Positions 15,413-24,882 are shown, counted from the stretch's first letter. The stretch is DNA of 42,480 nucleotides from Microbacteriaceae bacterium (GCA_019639055.1 JAHBSP010000001.1:119628-162107), one strand, 5' to 3'. A program made the numbers and translations. Notes: generated by a model not told the origin, from the letters alone.

Positions 15413-16120
15413 CTAATGGCCCATCCCCAAGCCACCATCAACAGGAATTACTGCACCAGAAATATAGGCAGCATCATCGCTGGCCAACCAGGTAACAACC
15501 TTTGCAACCTCTTCCGGTGTAGCGAATCTGCCCGCTGGGATATTTGAAAGGTAAGTTTTCTTCTGATCTTCGGGTAATACAGCCGTCATTTCGGTATCTA
15601 TGAATCCTGGTGCCACAACGTTTGCGGTTACTCCCCTGCCACCAAGTTCACGAGTAAGCGATCTGGCCATGCCCACTAGCCCTGATTTTGATGCAGAATA
15701 GTTGATTTGACCGGCACTGCCATAAAGCCCAACAACGGAAGAAATAAATATAACCCGACCCCAGCGACTTTTCACCAATCCTCTAGTAGCCTGCTTAAGC
15801 ACACGGAATGCCCCGGTAAGGTTTGTATCAATTACGTCGATAAAGTCTTCGTCAGAAATTCTTAGGAGCAGGTTGTCTTTGGTGATTCCAGCATTTGCGA
15901 CCAAAATCTGCACTGTACCGAGTTTTTCTTCAATCTCTTGAAAGGCCTTAGCGATTGACTCGCTGTCTCTGACATCCGCTTTAACAGCAAGTGCACCTTC
16001 AGGTCCGCTACCGTCTCTTGAAGTAATTGCCACAGGGTATCCCCGAGTTAGAAATTCTTGAGCAATTGCTAAACCTATTCCACGATTGCCACCAGTTACC
16101 AAAACTACTCTGTTTTCCAT
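15413..16120 (-). CDS. fabG: 3-oxoacyl-ACP reductase (short-chain dehydrogenase)
   Basis: A 235-aa SDR enzyme for the NADPH-dependent reduction step in fatty acid elongation. The cofactor motif TGGNRGIG lies at 9-16, NAGI at 76-79, and the catalytic set is N100, S128, Y141 and K145 in YSASK. The C-terminus IPVDGGLGMGH is typical of actinobacterial FabG/MabA. The ribosome binding site GGAGG is 5 nt before ATG 16118-16120. The spacer to serB's 3' end contains only a small TATCTA/TAGATA hairpin. InhA/FabI is not adjacent. A reductase for another acyl substrate cannot be excluded. Confidence 0.9.
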   Translation of the reverse strand: MENRVVLVTGGNRGIGLAIAQEFLTRGYPVAITSRDGSGPEGALAVKADVRDSESIAKAFQEIEEKLGTVQILVANAGITKDNLLLRISDEDFIDVIDTNLTGAFRVLKQATRGLVKSRWGRVIFISSVVGLYGSAGQINYSASKSGLVGMARSLTRELGGRGVTANVVAPGFIDTEMTAVLPEDQKKTYLSNIPAGRFATPEEVAKVVTWLASDDAAYISGAVIPVDGGLGMGH

Positions 16121-16164
16121 TTATCCTCCGTTATTCAAGCCTAGTGGCGCTTAAGCTAGAGGTA

Positions 16165-16443
16165 ATGAAAAAGCAGAAAATCACTATCTCGAGTCTTCAA
16201 GCAAAGGCTGAAGATCATGACAGAAGAAAACGTGATTACCTGATTGCAATGTGCATTCGGGTTATCTGCATCTTGGTAATTCCTTTTGTGCACGGTTGGT
16301 GGATGATTATTCCAGCTCTAGGAGCAATCTTCATTCCCTACTTTGCTGTTATCGTCGCGAATGTTGCAACCTTGCCAGCGAAAAATAATTTGATACCACA
16401 TGAGATAGAAGCAAGCCGCAAGGATTCACAATCTAATGACTAG
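16165..16443 (+). CDS. Small DUF3099-like two-helix membrane protein
   Basis: A 92-aa protein. After a charged N-terminus (KKQKITISSLQAKAEDHDRRKRDY) there are two hydrophobic helices at about 29-45 and 47-66, then a polar tail. This matches the actinobacterial DUF3099 pattern, whose function is unknown. The start at ATG 16165 is chosen because AGAGG is 2 nt upstream and TAAGCT is 7 nt upstream; the frame extends further back but overlaps fabG. The last 8 bp overlap the SURF1 start, so the two are translated together, suggesting a link to the respiratory chain or membrane assembly. Confidence 0.75.
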   Translation: MKKQKITISSLQAKAEDHDRRKRDYLIAMCIRVICILVIPFVHGWWMIIPALGAIFIPYFAVIVANVATLPAKNNLIPHEIEASRKDSQSND

Positions 16444-17272
16444 TTCTTTGAAATATGGATTTATAAAAGAACCAAGATGGATTGGCTTAGCAGTTTTATT
16501 AGCAATGATTGCGGTTGGTTGTGTTGCTTTCGGAATTTGGCAGTTTGACCGTAGAGCAGAAGCCGCACAAAAAATTGAATTGTTGGAAGCGAACTGGGAT
16601 GCACCGGCTAAAAGTTGGGACGCATTCTTCACCGTTCCGGAAACCGGAGAAAGCAATGCAACGCAAGAATGGTACGACCAATACCGTTGGCAATCAGTAA
16701 CTTTGCAAGGACAATTCGATTACGAATCAGCAGTTACCGTACGTAACAGATTCCAGTTTGGTGAAATGGGCAAGATTTGGTTGGTTCCATTTACCAGTAA
16801 CGAAGGCATAGTTTGGGTTGATCGTGGATGGTTATACCCCGATGATGCGATTCCATACAACGGCCCTGGACAGAACGTAACAGTGGTCATCCGCGCAACA
16901 CCGATAGAACCTAAAATTCCCGGTAGAGATGACATTCCAGCCAGCGGAACAGAACCAGCTAGTTTGGCGAGTATTCACACGGAAGCACTTTCTGAAGTAC
17001 CTGACGCAATAAATTCAATGTATTTTGAACTTGTTTCAGAGAATCCTGCTGCCGCAACGGGCACAGCTTTAGCTAAACCAGAACTTGACGAAGGCCCCCA
17101 TTTGTCATATGCCCTGCAATGGTTCGTCTTTGCATTAATGGCGATATTTGGTTATTTCTGGTTAGTGAGAAATGAGGCTAAAGCACTGGCTGCAATAGAC
17201 GAAGCTCATCAAGTTCTTGAACCTGAAATACAGGATGTGCAAAAAGAGCTACAAAACCGCTACGGAAGATAA
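16436..17272 (+). CDS. SURF1-family cytochrome oxidase assembly protein
   Basis: A 278-aa protein of the SURF1/Shy1 family, which helps insert heme a into cytochrome c oxidase. It has the expected architecture: one N-terminal membrane helix (about 17-37) followed by the GIWQFDRR pattern, a large external loop with VTLQGQFDYE and VWVDRGWLYP, and a second helix (about 223-243) preceded by GPHLSYALQWF. The C-terminal ~30 residues are charged and probably coiled. It starts inside the end of the DUF3099-like gene. Heme A synthesis genes ctaA and ctaB are 6-8 kb away. Confidence 0.92.
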   Translation: MTSSLKYGFIKEPRWIGLAVLLAMIAVGCVAFGIWQFDRRAEAAQKIELLEANWDAPAKSWDAFFTVPETGESNATQEWYDQYRWQSVTLQGQFDYESAVTVRNRFQFGEMGKIWLVPFTSNEGIVWVDRGWLYPDDAIPYNGPGQNVTVVIRATPIEPKIPGRDDIPASGTEPASLASIHTEALSEVPDAINSMYFELVSENPAAATGTALAKPELDEGPHLSYALQWFVFALMAIFGYFWLVRNEAKALAAIDEAHQVLEPEIQDVQKELQNRYGR

Positions 17273-17302
17273 TATTTTTCTAATCGACTCAAAACCGAAT
17301 CT

Positions 17303-18895
17303 TTAAGAAAGTGAGATCAATTCTAGATACTCATCATTCCAGATATCTTCTTGACCGTCTGGCATGATTAGTACCCTTTCAGGGTTAAGAGCAGCAACTG
17401 CTCCCTCATCGTGACTCACCAGGACGATTGCACCCTCAAAAGTAGCTAGAGCGTTGAGTATCTCCTCACGCGAAGCTGGATCTAGGTTGTTCGTAGGCTC
17501 GTCAAGTAGCAGCACATTTGCTCCGGAAACAACAATTTTGGCTAACGCTAAACGAGTTTTTTCACCACCGGACAAAACTCCAGCAGGTTTCTCAACATCG
17601 TCACCTACAAAAAGAAAAGACCCGAGAATATTACGAGCTTCTTGAACACTGACATCACCGGCACCGGCGAGCATGTTTTCAAGCACCGAACGATTAACGT
17701 CAAGTGTTTCGTGTTCCTGGGCGTAGTAACCTATTTTTAGACCGTGTCCGGGCACTATTCTTCCGCTATCCGGCTCATCAATCTGAGCAAGTATACGTAG
17801 CAACGTTGTCTTGCCGGCACCGTTTAGTCCAATAATTACGACTTTGCTCCCTCTATCAATTGCGAGATCAACAGCAGTAAAAACTTCTAAAGAACCGTAA
17901 CTTTTCGATAGACCGGATGCAGAAAGTGGCGTGCGCCCACATGGCGCTGGTTTTGGAAATCGTAGGGCAGCCACTCTATCTTTGACTCTCACATCTTCAA
18001 GATTGCCGAGTAATTTCTCTGCGCGAGCTCGCATTTGATGAGCCGCTGCCGCTTTGCTAGCTTTAGCACCGAATCTATCTGCTTGCTTGAAAAGCGCACT
18101 TGCCTGCTTTTCGGCCACTGCACGTTCTCTTTTACGCCTTTCGGCATCCACTTCGCGCTGCTTTAAATACTTGTCCCAAGACATATTGTAGATATCGATT
18201 GTTTGCCTATTTGCATCAAGATAGAACACACGGTTAACCGTTTCTGCAACTAGATCTCGATCGTGACTGATAACGATAAAACCACCAGAATAATTTTTTA
18301 GGAAATTACGAAGCCAAACAATCGAATCGGCGTCAAGATGGTTGGTTGGTTCGTCAAGAATAAGTAATTCTGCATCTGAAAAGAGGATACGCGCAAGTTC
18401 GATTCTGCGCCTCTGACCACCCGAAAGTGTCTTAAGCGGCTGAGATAGGACTCTTTCAGTAAGACCGAGGTTTAAAGCGATTGCACTCGCATGGCTAGTT
18501 GATGCATACCCACCTTTTACTTGGAACTCTGCTTCTAGTCGAGCAAACCTTTTCATCGCCTTATCGTGCAATTGTGGATCAGCCATTTCATTGGCTGATC
18601 GTTGCATATCTTCATTTATTTGCCCAAGACCTCGCGCATCCAATATCCGCGTCAGTGCAATTTCTTCAAGATTTCCACTTCGCGGATCTTGGGGAAGGTA
18701 ACCAATCTCCCCGCTCTTGGTAATTGTTCCGTGTGCAGAGAGAAACTCGCCATTGATCACTCTGGTGAGTGTTGTTTTGCCGGCACCATTTCGCCCAACT
18801 AAACCAACTTTGTCTCCCTTATTTACGGTGAAAGACACCTCAGACATCAGGACTCTAGCCCCGACTCTAATTTCGAGGTCGTTTACATTTAGCAC
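17303..18895 (-). CDS. ABC-F family ATPase (ribosome-associated)
   Basis: A 530-aa protein with two ABC domains and no membrane segments. The first domain has Walker A GRNGAGKT (34-41), LSGGQRRR and LLILDEPTNHLD; the linker (about 240-310) is rich in lysine, arginine and glutamate, as in ABC-F proteins that reach the ribosomal P-site tRNA; the second domain has GLNGAGKT, LSGGEKTR and LLLLDEPTNNLD. Likely roles are translation-stall rescue or ribosome-directed antibiotic tolerance. The start is a GTG, 9 nt after the sufT-like stop, so it may be read from the suf operon. It is not clearly EttA. Confidence 0.92.
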   Translation of the reverse strand: MLNVNDLEIRVGARVLMSEVSFTVNKGDKVGLVGRNGAGKTTLTRVINGEFLSAHGTITKSGEIGYLPQDPRSGNLEEIALTRILDARGLGQINEDMQRSANEMADPQLHDKAMKRFARLEAEFQVKGGYASTSHASAIALNLGLTERVLSQPLKTLSGGQRRRIELARILFSDAELLILDEPTNHLDADSIVWLRNFLKNYSGGFIVISHDRDLVAETVNRVFYLDANRQTIDIYNMSWDKYLKQREVDAERRKRERAVAEKQASALFKQADRFGAKASKAAAAHQMRARAEKLLGNLEDVRVKDRVAALRFPKPAPCGRTPLSASGLSKSYGSLEVFTAVDLAIDRGSKVVIIGLNGAGKTTLLRILAQIDEPDSGRIVPGHGLKIGYYAQEHETLDVNRSVLENMLAGAGDVSVQEARNILGSFLFVGDDVEKPAGVLSGGEKTRLALAKIVVSGANVLLLDEPTNNLDPASREEILNALATFEGAIVLVSHDEGAVAALNPERVLIMPDGQEDIWNDEYLELISLS

Positions 18896-18904
18896 TAAAA
18901 GATT

Positions 18905-19237
18905 TTAGATAGCGAAACCGAGTGCGCGCATCATTTCACGCCCATCATCGGTAATCTTTTCTGGACCCCATGGAGGCATCCAAACCCAGGTGATTCGAAA
19001 AGCATCTACAATTCCGTCGAGAGCATTCGCTGTATCATCTTCAATTACGTCTGTGAGCGGGCAACCGGCGCTAGTTAGCGTCATAGAAATCACTAAGGCA
19101 TCTTGATCTTCGTCCCAACCTAGATCGTAAATTAGTCCGAGATCGACAATATTGATGCCTAGCTCTGGGTCAACGACATCCTTTAAAGCTTCGTAGACTT
19201 CGTCTTCTTTGCTTGGTGATAATGAAATAACTGCCAT
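18905..19237 (-). CDS. sufT: SufT-like iron-sulfur cluster assembly factor (MIP18/DUF59)
   Basis: A 110-aa MIP18/PaaD-like protein, whose relatives help mature iron-sulfur proteins. The DPELGINIVDLGLIY motif (23-37) and TSAGCPL with conserved Cys59 are present, followed by WMPPWGPEKIT. It begins directly after the sufC stop with no gap, consistent with one SUF operon. No sufS or sufU is present downstream; the next gene is an ABC-F ATPase. Confidence 0.92.
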   Translation of the reverse strand: MAVISLSPSKEDEVYEALKDVVDPELGINIVDLGLIYDLGWDEDQDALVISMTLTSAGCPLTDVIEDDTANALDGIVDAFRITWVWMPPWGPEKITDDGREMMRALGFAI

Positions 19238-19999
19238 TTAAACTCCAGAAGTACTGCTATAACGATCGTAGCCCTCTTCTTCGAGTCTGTCAGCTAATTC
19301 TTTTCCGCCCTGGTCCGCAACTCTACCGTCAACGAAAACGTGAACAAAGTCAGGTTCGATGTACTTGAGAATACGAGTGTAGTGAGTGATAAGCAGAACG
19401 CCAAGATTCAAATCTTGGTGAGCCTTGTTTACCCCCTCAGAAACAATTTTTAGTGCGTCAACGTCTAGACCGGAGTCTGTTTCGTCGAGAACAGCAAACT
19501 TTGGTCGAAGAAGCTGCAACTGCAAAATCTCATTACGCTTCTTCTCGCCACCAGAAAAACCCTCGTTTACGTTACGGTCAGCAAAAGATGGATCCATACG
19601 AAGACCATCCATCGCTTCACGGACGTTCTTAATCCATCCACGAATCTGCGGAGCTTCGCCGTCAATAGCTGTTTTGGCGGTGCGTAGAAAGTTGCTGTTT
19701 GTAACACCCGGAACTTCTACCGGATATTGCATTGCTAGGAATAGACCCGCTTTTGCTCGTTCATCTACAGTCATTGCCAAAACATCCTCACCGTCAAGCA
19801 AGACGCTGCCACCTGTGATTTCATATTTAGGGTGGCCGGCGATTGAGTAAGCCAGTGTGGACTTTCCGGAACCGTTAGGACCCATTACAGCATGGATTTC
19901 ACCACTGTTGATGGTTAGATCTACACCTTTTAGGATTTGACGCACACCCTGATCGGTGGATACTTCCACGTGTAGGTCACGAATTTCAAGTTTCGACAT
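19238..19999 (-). CDS. sufC: Fe-S cluster assembly ATPase SufC
   Basis: A 253-aa ABC-type ATPase that forms the SufBC2D scaffold. Walker A GPNGSGKS is at about 40-47, the signature is FSGGEKKR (phenylalanine in place of leucine, usual for SufC), and the Walker B region is AVLDETDSGLDVDAL. The Q-loop MQYPVEVPGV is typical. It shares a TAATG overlap with the upstream Rieske gene and abuts sufT. This gene is intact, while its sufB and sufD partners are broken by indels. Confidence 0.96.
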   Translation of the reverse strand: MSKLEIRDLHVEVSTDQGVRQILKGVDLTINSGEIHAVMGPNGSGKSTLAYSIAGHPKYEITGGSVLLDGEDVLAMTVDERAKAGLFLAMQYPVEVPGVTNSNFLRTAKTAIDGEAPQIRGWIKNVREAMDGLRMDPSFADRNVNEGFSGGEKKRNEILQLQLLRPKFAVLDETDSGLDVDALKIVSEGVNKAHQDLNLGVLLITHYTRILKYIEPDFVHVFVDGRVADQGGKELADRLEEEGYDRYSSTSGV

Positions 20000-20343
20000 T
20001 AATTTTCTCCTGCTTTAGCATCTACCGAAACTGTGATTTCGGGATCAATATAAATTTCGTCATTGTCTATTTCGACTTCATAAACCGGTACAGGTTCATA
20101 AGCCGGAAGATTAAGTGGTTCACCGGTGAGTAGAGAAAACCTTGAACCGTGGGCCCAGCATTCAAGTGTTTCGTCTTCAGCAAAACCTTCGGAAAGCGAA
20201 ATTTCACCTCGTGGGTGAGAGAGTCGCCTATCGCGTGCACAACACCCAAAGAGTTCTTCACTACCGCCATCGACGTCCGTCAAGTACGACTCTTCTTGGC
20301 TGATTTACACCAAGCTCATCATTTTGCAGACGTAGTAGCTCAT
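19999..20343 (-). CDS. Rieske-type ferredoxin in the suf operon, N-terminal part frameshifted
   Basis: A ~105-aa Rieske [2Fe-2S] ferredoxin of the non-heme-oxygenase subunit type. The start (20341-20343, MSYYVCKM) overlaps the sufD stop in an ATGA. The intact C-terminal frame shows the cluster ligands as CSH...CWAHGSRF, with FSLLTGEPLNLPAYEPVPVYEV. The N-terminal 40 codons jump frame at about 20321, 20265-20281 and 20213-20226: pieces DELGVNQPRRVVLD, VVKNSLGVVHAIGD and HPRGEISLSEGF lie in three different frames. Small deletions explain all of these. Rieske ferredoxins are common between sufD and sufC in actinobacteria and may deliver electrons or act in cluster assembly. Confidence 0.85.
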
Positions 20344-21515
20344 GCGTATGCACCAGCTTCTAACTCTTTATCAATAGTTTTGAAAGTTTCTTGAAGTTCT
20401 GAAGATGAAGCTTTTGCACAATTTCCTGAAGGAAACCAATAACAACCAATCGTCTAGCTTCAAGTTCAGAAATCCCATGACCGCCCTGAAGAACAGTTGT
20501 TCATCATCGAAACGCCCGGTTGCAGAAGCGTGTCCGGCACCTTCAATATTCCCACTCTCAATTTCAAGGTTAGGAACAGAGTATGCTCTAGCGCCATCTG
20601 TTAGAACCAAGTTGCGGTTAGCCTCATAAGAATCTGTACCAATAGCTTCTGGGCCAATTAGCACATCACCAATCCAGACACTACGGGCGCTTTCTCCCTG
20701 CAAAGCCCCTTTATAGAGGACGTTGCCTTTAGTGTGAGGACCCTTATGGTACATGTACACTTGGCTTTCCAAATGTTGACCAGCGTCTGCATAACTTAGG
20801 CCGAAGATTTCAGCCTCAGAACCAGATCCGGTTAGTTCAATACTCGGATTGACTTGACTACTTTGCCGCTAAAGTTAATAACAAAGTGACGCAGATGCGC
20901 ATCCTTCTCAACAGTAGCTTGCGATTAGACAGATGAATTGCTTCATCATCCCAACGCTGTAAGGCGATAAGGGTTTGCCCTGACCTTGCTCAGAATTTCT
21001 ACGTTTTCGCTCAGGTTTGCGCGACCCTTGTGGTCAAGTACAACAATTGCATTTGAATTAGGACCAGCCTCAATCACGATATGGGCGAAACTACGTTCAT
21101 TAGAACCAGTAATTTCTACCCAAATAGGTTCAGAAACCTCTTCATTCTCAGGAATCTGTACTAGGAACCCATCCTTGTCCGCGTTCCAGGTAAGTACACC
21201 GGGGCGGTCTTCCGGTTTGAAGAAACTTCCACGAATCTTTGAACCAATGGGGGCTTCACCGATATAGTTCGCAGCATTTCCGGAAACGGTAAAATCCGGA
21301 ACTGAAATAGAATCACCGCTCAAATCAGCAAGTAAAGGCTTTATCGTTTGCAGGGGTGAGAGTCTCCAGTTCACTTCCTGCCCCGAAGGCATACTAAAAT
21401 CAGCAATTTCAAACGATGTTGGCCGCTCTGAGCGAGTCTGGATCGGCACACCGTAACCATGAGAGTGCGCTTCAGATCCGGGCACGGCAGTAGTAGCGTT
21501 TACGACTTCAGTCAT
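20340..21515 (-). CDS. sufD: Fe-S cluster assembly protein SufD, multiply frameshifted
   Basis: SufD, partner of SufB and SufC in the scaffold complex. The first 185 residues are intact from ATG 21513-21515, ending in NVEILSKVRA. Similarity then continues across frames: LIALQRWDDEAIHLSNRK; VEKDAHLRHFVINFSGKVV; NPSIELTGSGSEAEIFGLSY; then ADAGQHLES, NVLYKGALQG and EGAGHASATGRFDDEQLF; and after that ISELEARRLVVIGF and a last ETFKTIDKELEAGAYA before TGA at 20340. Indels are needed near 20971-20977, 20911-20918, 20850-20857, 20487-20493 and 20390. Every conserved block is present, so this is best read as a functional gene with consensus errors. The start is 2 nt after the sufB stop. Confidence 0.85.
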
Positions 21516-21517
21516 GG

Positions 21518-22932
21518 CTAACCGACCGAGCCTTCCATACCCATCTCAATGAGTTTGTTCAGTTCCATTGCGTATTCCATGGGAAGTTCTTTAGCAATTG
21601 GTTCGATGAATCCACGCACGATCATCGCCATTGCTTCCTCCTCAGTAATACCGCGGCTCATTAGGTAGAAGAGTTGATCTTTCACCAACTTTGAAACTGT
21701 TGCTTGTGACCGTTAAATGTCATCCACGCGGATATCGATTGCAGGGTAAGTGTCTGAGCGAGAAATATCGTCTACAAGAAGAGCATCACAGCGAACAGTG
21801 TTTGCACTGTGATGAGCCTTAGCATCAACCAAAACTTCACCGCGGTAACCCGCGCGGCCCCCACCTCTGGCAATCGATTTAGAAACAATCGATGACTGAG
21901 TGTAAGGAGCAAGATGAATCATCTTGGCACCGGCATCCTGGTGTTGCCCAGGACCAGCGAATGCAACCGAAAGCGTTTCTCCCTTTGCATGCTCACCAGC
22001 TAAGTAAATTGATGGATACTTCATAGTGACTTTAGAACCGATGTTTCCGTCGATCCACTCCATTGTTGCGCCCTCATGCGCAACCGCACGCTTAGTTACC
22101 AGGTTGTAGACGTTTGTAGACCAGTTCTGAATGGTTGTGTAACGAACACGAGCATTCTTCTTCACGATGATTTCAACAACAGCAGAGTGAAGCGAATCGG
22201 ATTTGTAAATCGGTGCGGTGCAACCTTCAATGTAGTGAACGTATGAACCTCATCAGCGATAATCAGAGTGCGCTCGAACTGCCCCATGTTTTCGGCGTTA
22301 ATGCGGAAATACGCCTGTAAAGGAATTTCAACATGAACACCCGGTGGAACATATACAAAAGATCCTCCGGACCATACTGCAGTGTTTAGTGCTGCAAATT
22401 TATTGTCGCCGGCTGGGATGATTGTGCCGAAATATTCTTCGAAAAATTCAGGATGTTCACGAAGCGCAGTGTCAGTGTCTAGGAAAATAACACCCTGCTT
22501 TTCGAGTTCCTCGTTAATCTGATGGTAAACAACCTCAGATTCATACTGCGCCGCTACTCCAGCAACAAGACGCTGTCTTTCAGCCTCAGGGACACCTAGG
22601 CGCTCATAAGTATTGCGAATCTCTTCGGGAAGTTCTTCCCAAGAATTTGCTTGACGTTCTGTTGAGCGCACAAAATACTTAATTTGATCAAAATCGATTT
22701 CACTGAGATCCGCACCCCAAGTCTGCATTGGTTTGCGTTTAAAAATCTCCAGGGCTTTTAATCGGTTTTTGCGCATCCATTCCGACTCATTTTTCATATC
22801 GGAAATGTTGCTAACAACTTCTTCGGATAAACCTCGTTTGGCCTCTTCCCCTGCTGGGTCTTTATCGTGCCAACCGAACTCATATTGACCCAAACCCTCT
22901 AGTTCAGGGCGATCAATAAGAATCTCTGCCAT
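21518..22932 (-). CDS. sufB: Fe-S cluster assembly protein SufB, frameshifted
   Basis: SufB, the central scaffold protein for iron-sulfur assembly. The start is ATG 22930-22932, with GAGGT 4 nt upstream; an ATT reading further up is not needed. Residues [13 protein letters not shown] through [10 protein letters not shown] are in frame. One missing base in a G run near 22248 moves the rest ([16 protein letters not shown]...[10 protein letters not shown]) to another frame. A second damaged spot at 21706-21720 gives an apparent TAA, with about three bases missing relative to the usual VSMGHEATVS, after which the C-terminus [23 protein letters not shown] reads to TAG at 21518. It heads the operon sufB-sufD-Rieske-sufC-sufT; no sufR regulator precedes it. 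Confidence 0.88.
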
Positions 22933-23082
22933 TACAACCTCAATCACTTAGACGGCATAAAGCGTTTTCGCCTAACTCAGTTCGTCAGTCGTAGACTAAA
23001 CAAAGACTTGCATTACGCAGAGCGAAACAAGCGCTTTACTCCTCAAGTTTAGCCCGAAATATCAGAAAAGTCAGGAATCTTA

Positions 23083-23981
23083 ATGGCTATTCACAGAATA
23101 GACTCGAAAGCCCCAGCGGCAGCGCATTTGGCAGCATGGTTGAACCTCGTCGGAAACACCCTGATTATCGGCACAGGTGGTGCAGTAAGACTCACCGGTT
23201 CAGGTTTAGGATGCCCAAATTGGCCAACTTGCACTCCAGAGTCTTGGATACCAACCGAAGAACTCAGTTACCACTCACTCATAGAATTCGGAAACCGTCT
23301 AATGAGTCCGGTACTAGTGATTCTGGCAATTTTCGCTTTTGTTGTGACTTGGAAACTACGGCACGATAGAAAAGATTCGTTCGTTCACGCATTACTTATC
23401 GGTTTCGGTGTGTTGCTGTATACCGTCGGTGGAATAACCGTTGGATTCCCTGTTTAACTCTGTGGATTGTTGGCTTACTATTTAGCTCCATCACACTTGT
23501 AGGGAATTTCGGCCAGTTTTGTAATCAGAGTTGAGATTACGGAACAAATCGCGTGATTGCACTTCCTAAACTTGGATTAATACTTACCCATATCGCGAGT
23601 CTGCTTCTTTTTATAGTCGTCGTTTTAGGGGTAATCACAACAGGTTCTGGCCCTCACTCGGGTGATAAAGACATCCCCAACAGTGGACTTAACTGGGATT
23701 TCTTAGCTCACACGCACGCTAACTTTAGCTACGCGTTAGTGGCAATTACTTTAGCGCTGATAATAATTGGAGTTGTTGCTAAGAATCGCCGATACCTCAT
23801 TTGGAGTTTGGCATTCTTCACCGCGCTTGCCGTTCAAGCAGTAGTAGGAATCATCCAAGCACGCATCGGCATTCCACCACTTCTAGTTGGAATTCACATG
23901 GTGCTGGCAGCAATTCTGGTAGCGGTAATGGTAGCCCTAGTTTATTCGACTAAAAAGGCACCACAGCATCCACAGCAATAG
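23083..23981 (+). CDS. ctaA: Heme A synthase (COX15/CtaA), frameshifted in the middle
   Basis: CtaA converts heme O to heme A in the membrane. The N-terminal 120 residues are in frame (GGAVRLTGSGLGCPNWPTC; IEFGNRLMSP with heme-region residues; two membrane helices). The C-terminal part from about 23553 (MIALPKLGLILTHIASL, then the HTHANFSYALV helix and VGIHMVLAAILV) is in another frame. Between 23440 and 23555 the third reading frame encodes the expected LTLWIVGLLFSSITLVG helix, so at least two to three small indels separate the pieces. The gene converges on ctaB and overlaps its 3' end by 32 bp. Confidence 0.87.
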
Positions 23982-24876
23982 CGATAAAGAGAACGGTCAG
24001 ATAACTGATTGACCCATGGAATACCCGCATAGCTCCTGATTTAGCTGCTTTAGAAAACGCTAAAAGATAGAGTCTGTGTGCTTCATAGAGGAACCAAATA
24101 CCTGAAAGAATAGCCACAGTTGAATAGATGATTCCCATCTGCCCAACCGGTATCAGCACAATGGCGCTAATCACCATGGCCCAGGAATAGAGAATTATCT
24201 GCAAACCAACAGTGGTGCGATTGCGGACGACCGGAAGCATTGGTACATCTACCGCTTCATAATCTTCACGGTATTTGATTGCTAAAGGCCAATAGTGGGG
24301 TGGTGTCCAAAGGAAAATAATCAAAAACATGATCCAAGCAGCAGGCTCAACAGTTCCCGTAACAGCAGCCCAACCGATAACTACTGGGAAACACCCGGCG
24401 ATACCGCCCCAGACAATGTTTTGTGCAGTCCTACGCTTCAAAATCAGTGAGTAGATCACCACGTAAAAGAAAATCGCAGCTGCTGCAAGTGCCGCTGCTA
24501 CCCAGTTAGTGAAAATCAAGAAAATTGCAATGGATAACGCGGTTAAAACTGCACCAAAAACTAATGCTTCGCCAGGTTTTACAACACCTGTAACAAGAGG
24601 GCGCTTCTTAGTGCGTGACATTTGTGCATCAATATCTCTGTCGATGTAGCAGTTAAAAACTCCGCTAGCTCCAGCAGCAAAAGCTCCCCCAATAAGCGTA
24701 ACTATCACCAACCACCATTGAGGAAATCCGCGTTGAGCTAAAAACATTGCCGGAATTGTGACAGTAAGAAGAAGCTCCATCACTCTAGGTTTCGTTAACT
24801 CAAAGAATCCTTTGACTCTTTCACCAAGAGTGAATTGTCTTTCCGAAACGGAATTAATGGAAGTAGTGACAGTCAC
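23950..24876 (-). CDS. ctaB: Protoheme IX farnesyltransferase (heme O synthase)
   Basis: A 308-aa UbiA-family prenyltransferase that adds farnesyl to heme B, giving heme O for CtaA. The two aspartate-rich motifs are NCYIDRDIDAQMSRTKKRPL and YEAVDVPMLP, within about nine hydrophobic segments. The start is a GTG, with TACAAT exactly 6 nt upstream, a near-consensus -10 for a leaderless transcript. The gene is divergent from tkt and convergent with ctaA. Confidence 0.95.
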   Translation of the reverse strand: MTVTTSINSVSERQFTLGERVKGFFELTKPRVMELLLTVTIPAMFLAQRGFPQWWLVIVTLIGGAFAAGASGVFNCYIDRDIDAQMSRTKKRPLVTGVVKPGEALVFGAVLTALSIAIFLIFTNWVAAALAAAAIFFYVVIYSLILKRRTAQNIVWGGIAGCFPVVIGWAAVTGTVEPAAWIMFLIIFLWTPPHYWPLAIKYREDYEAVDVPMLPVVRNRTTVGLQIILYSWAMVISAIVLIPVGQMGIIYSTVAILSGIWFLYEAHRLYLLAFSKAAKSGAMRVFHGSISYLTVLFIAIAVDAVVPF

Positions 24877-24882
24877 ATTTCA

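Noticed and set aside
16027..16164. N-terminal extension of the DUF3099-like protein
   Set aside because: The extension overlaps fabG and lacks conservation signs, while ATG 16165 has both AGAGG and TAAGCT just upstream.
21706..21720. In-frame TAA in sufB as a recoded codon or programmed frameshift
   Set aside because: About three bases are missing locally compared with the usual SufB motif and no recoding signal is seen. Many similar breaks in neighbouring genes point to consensus errors.
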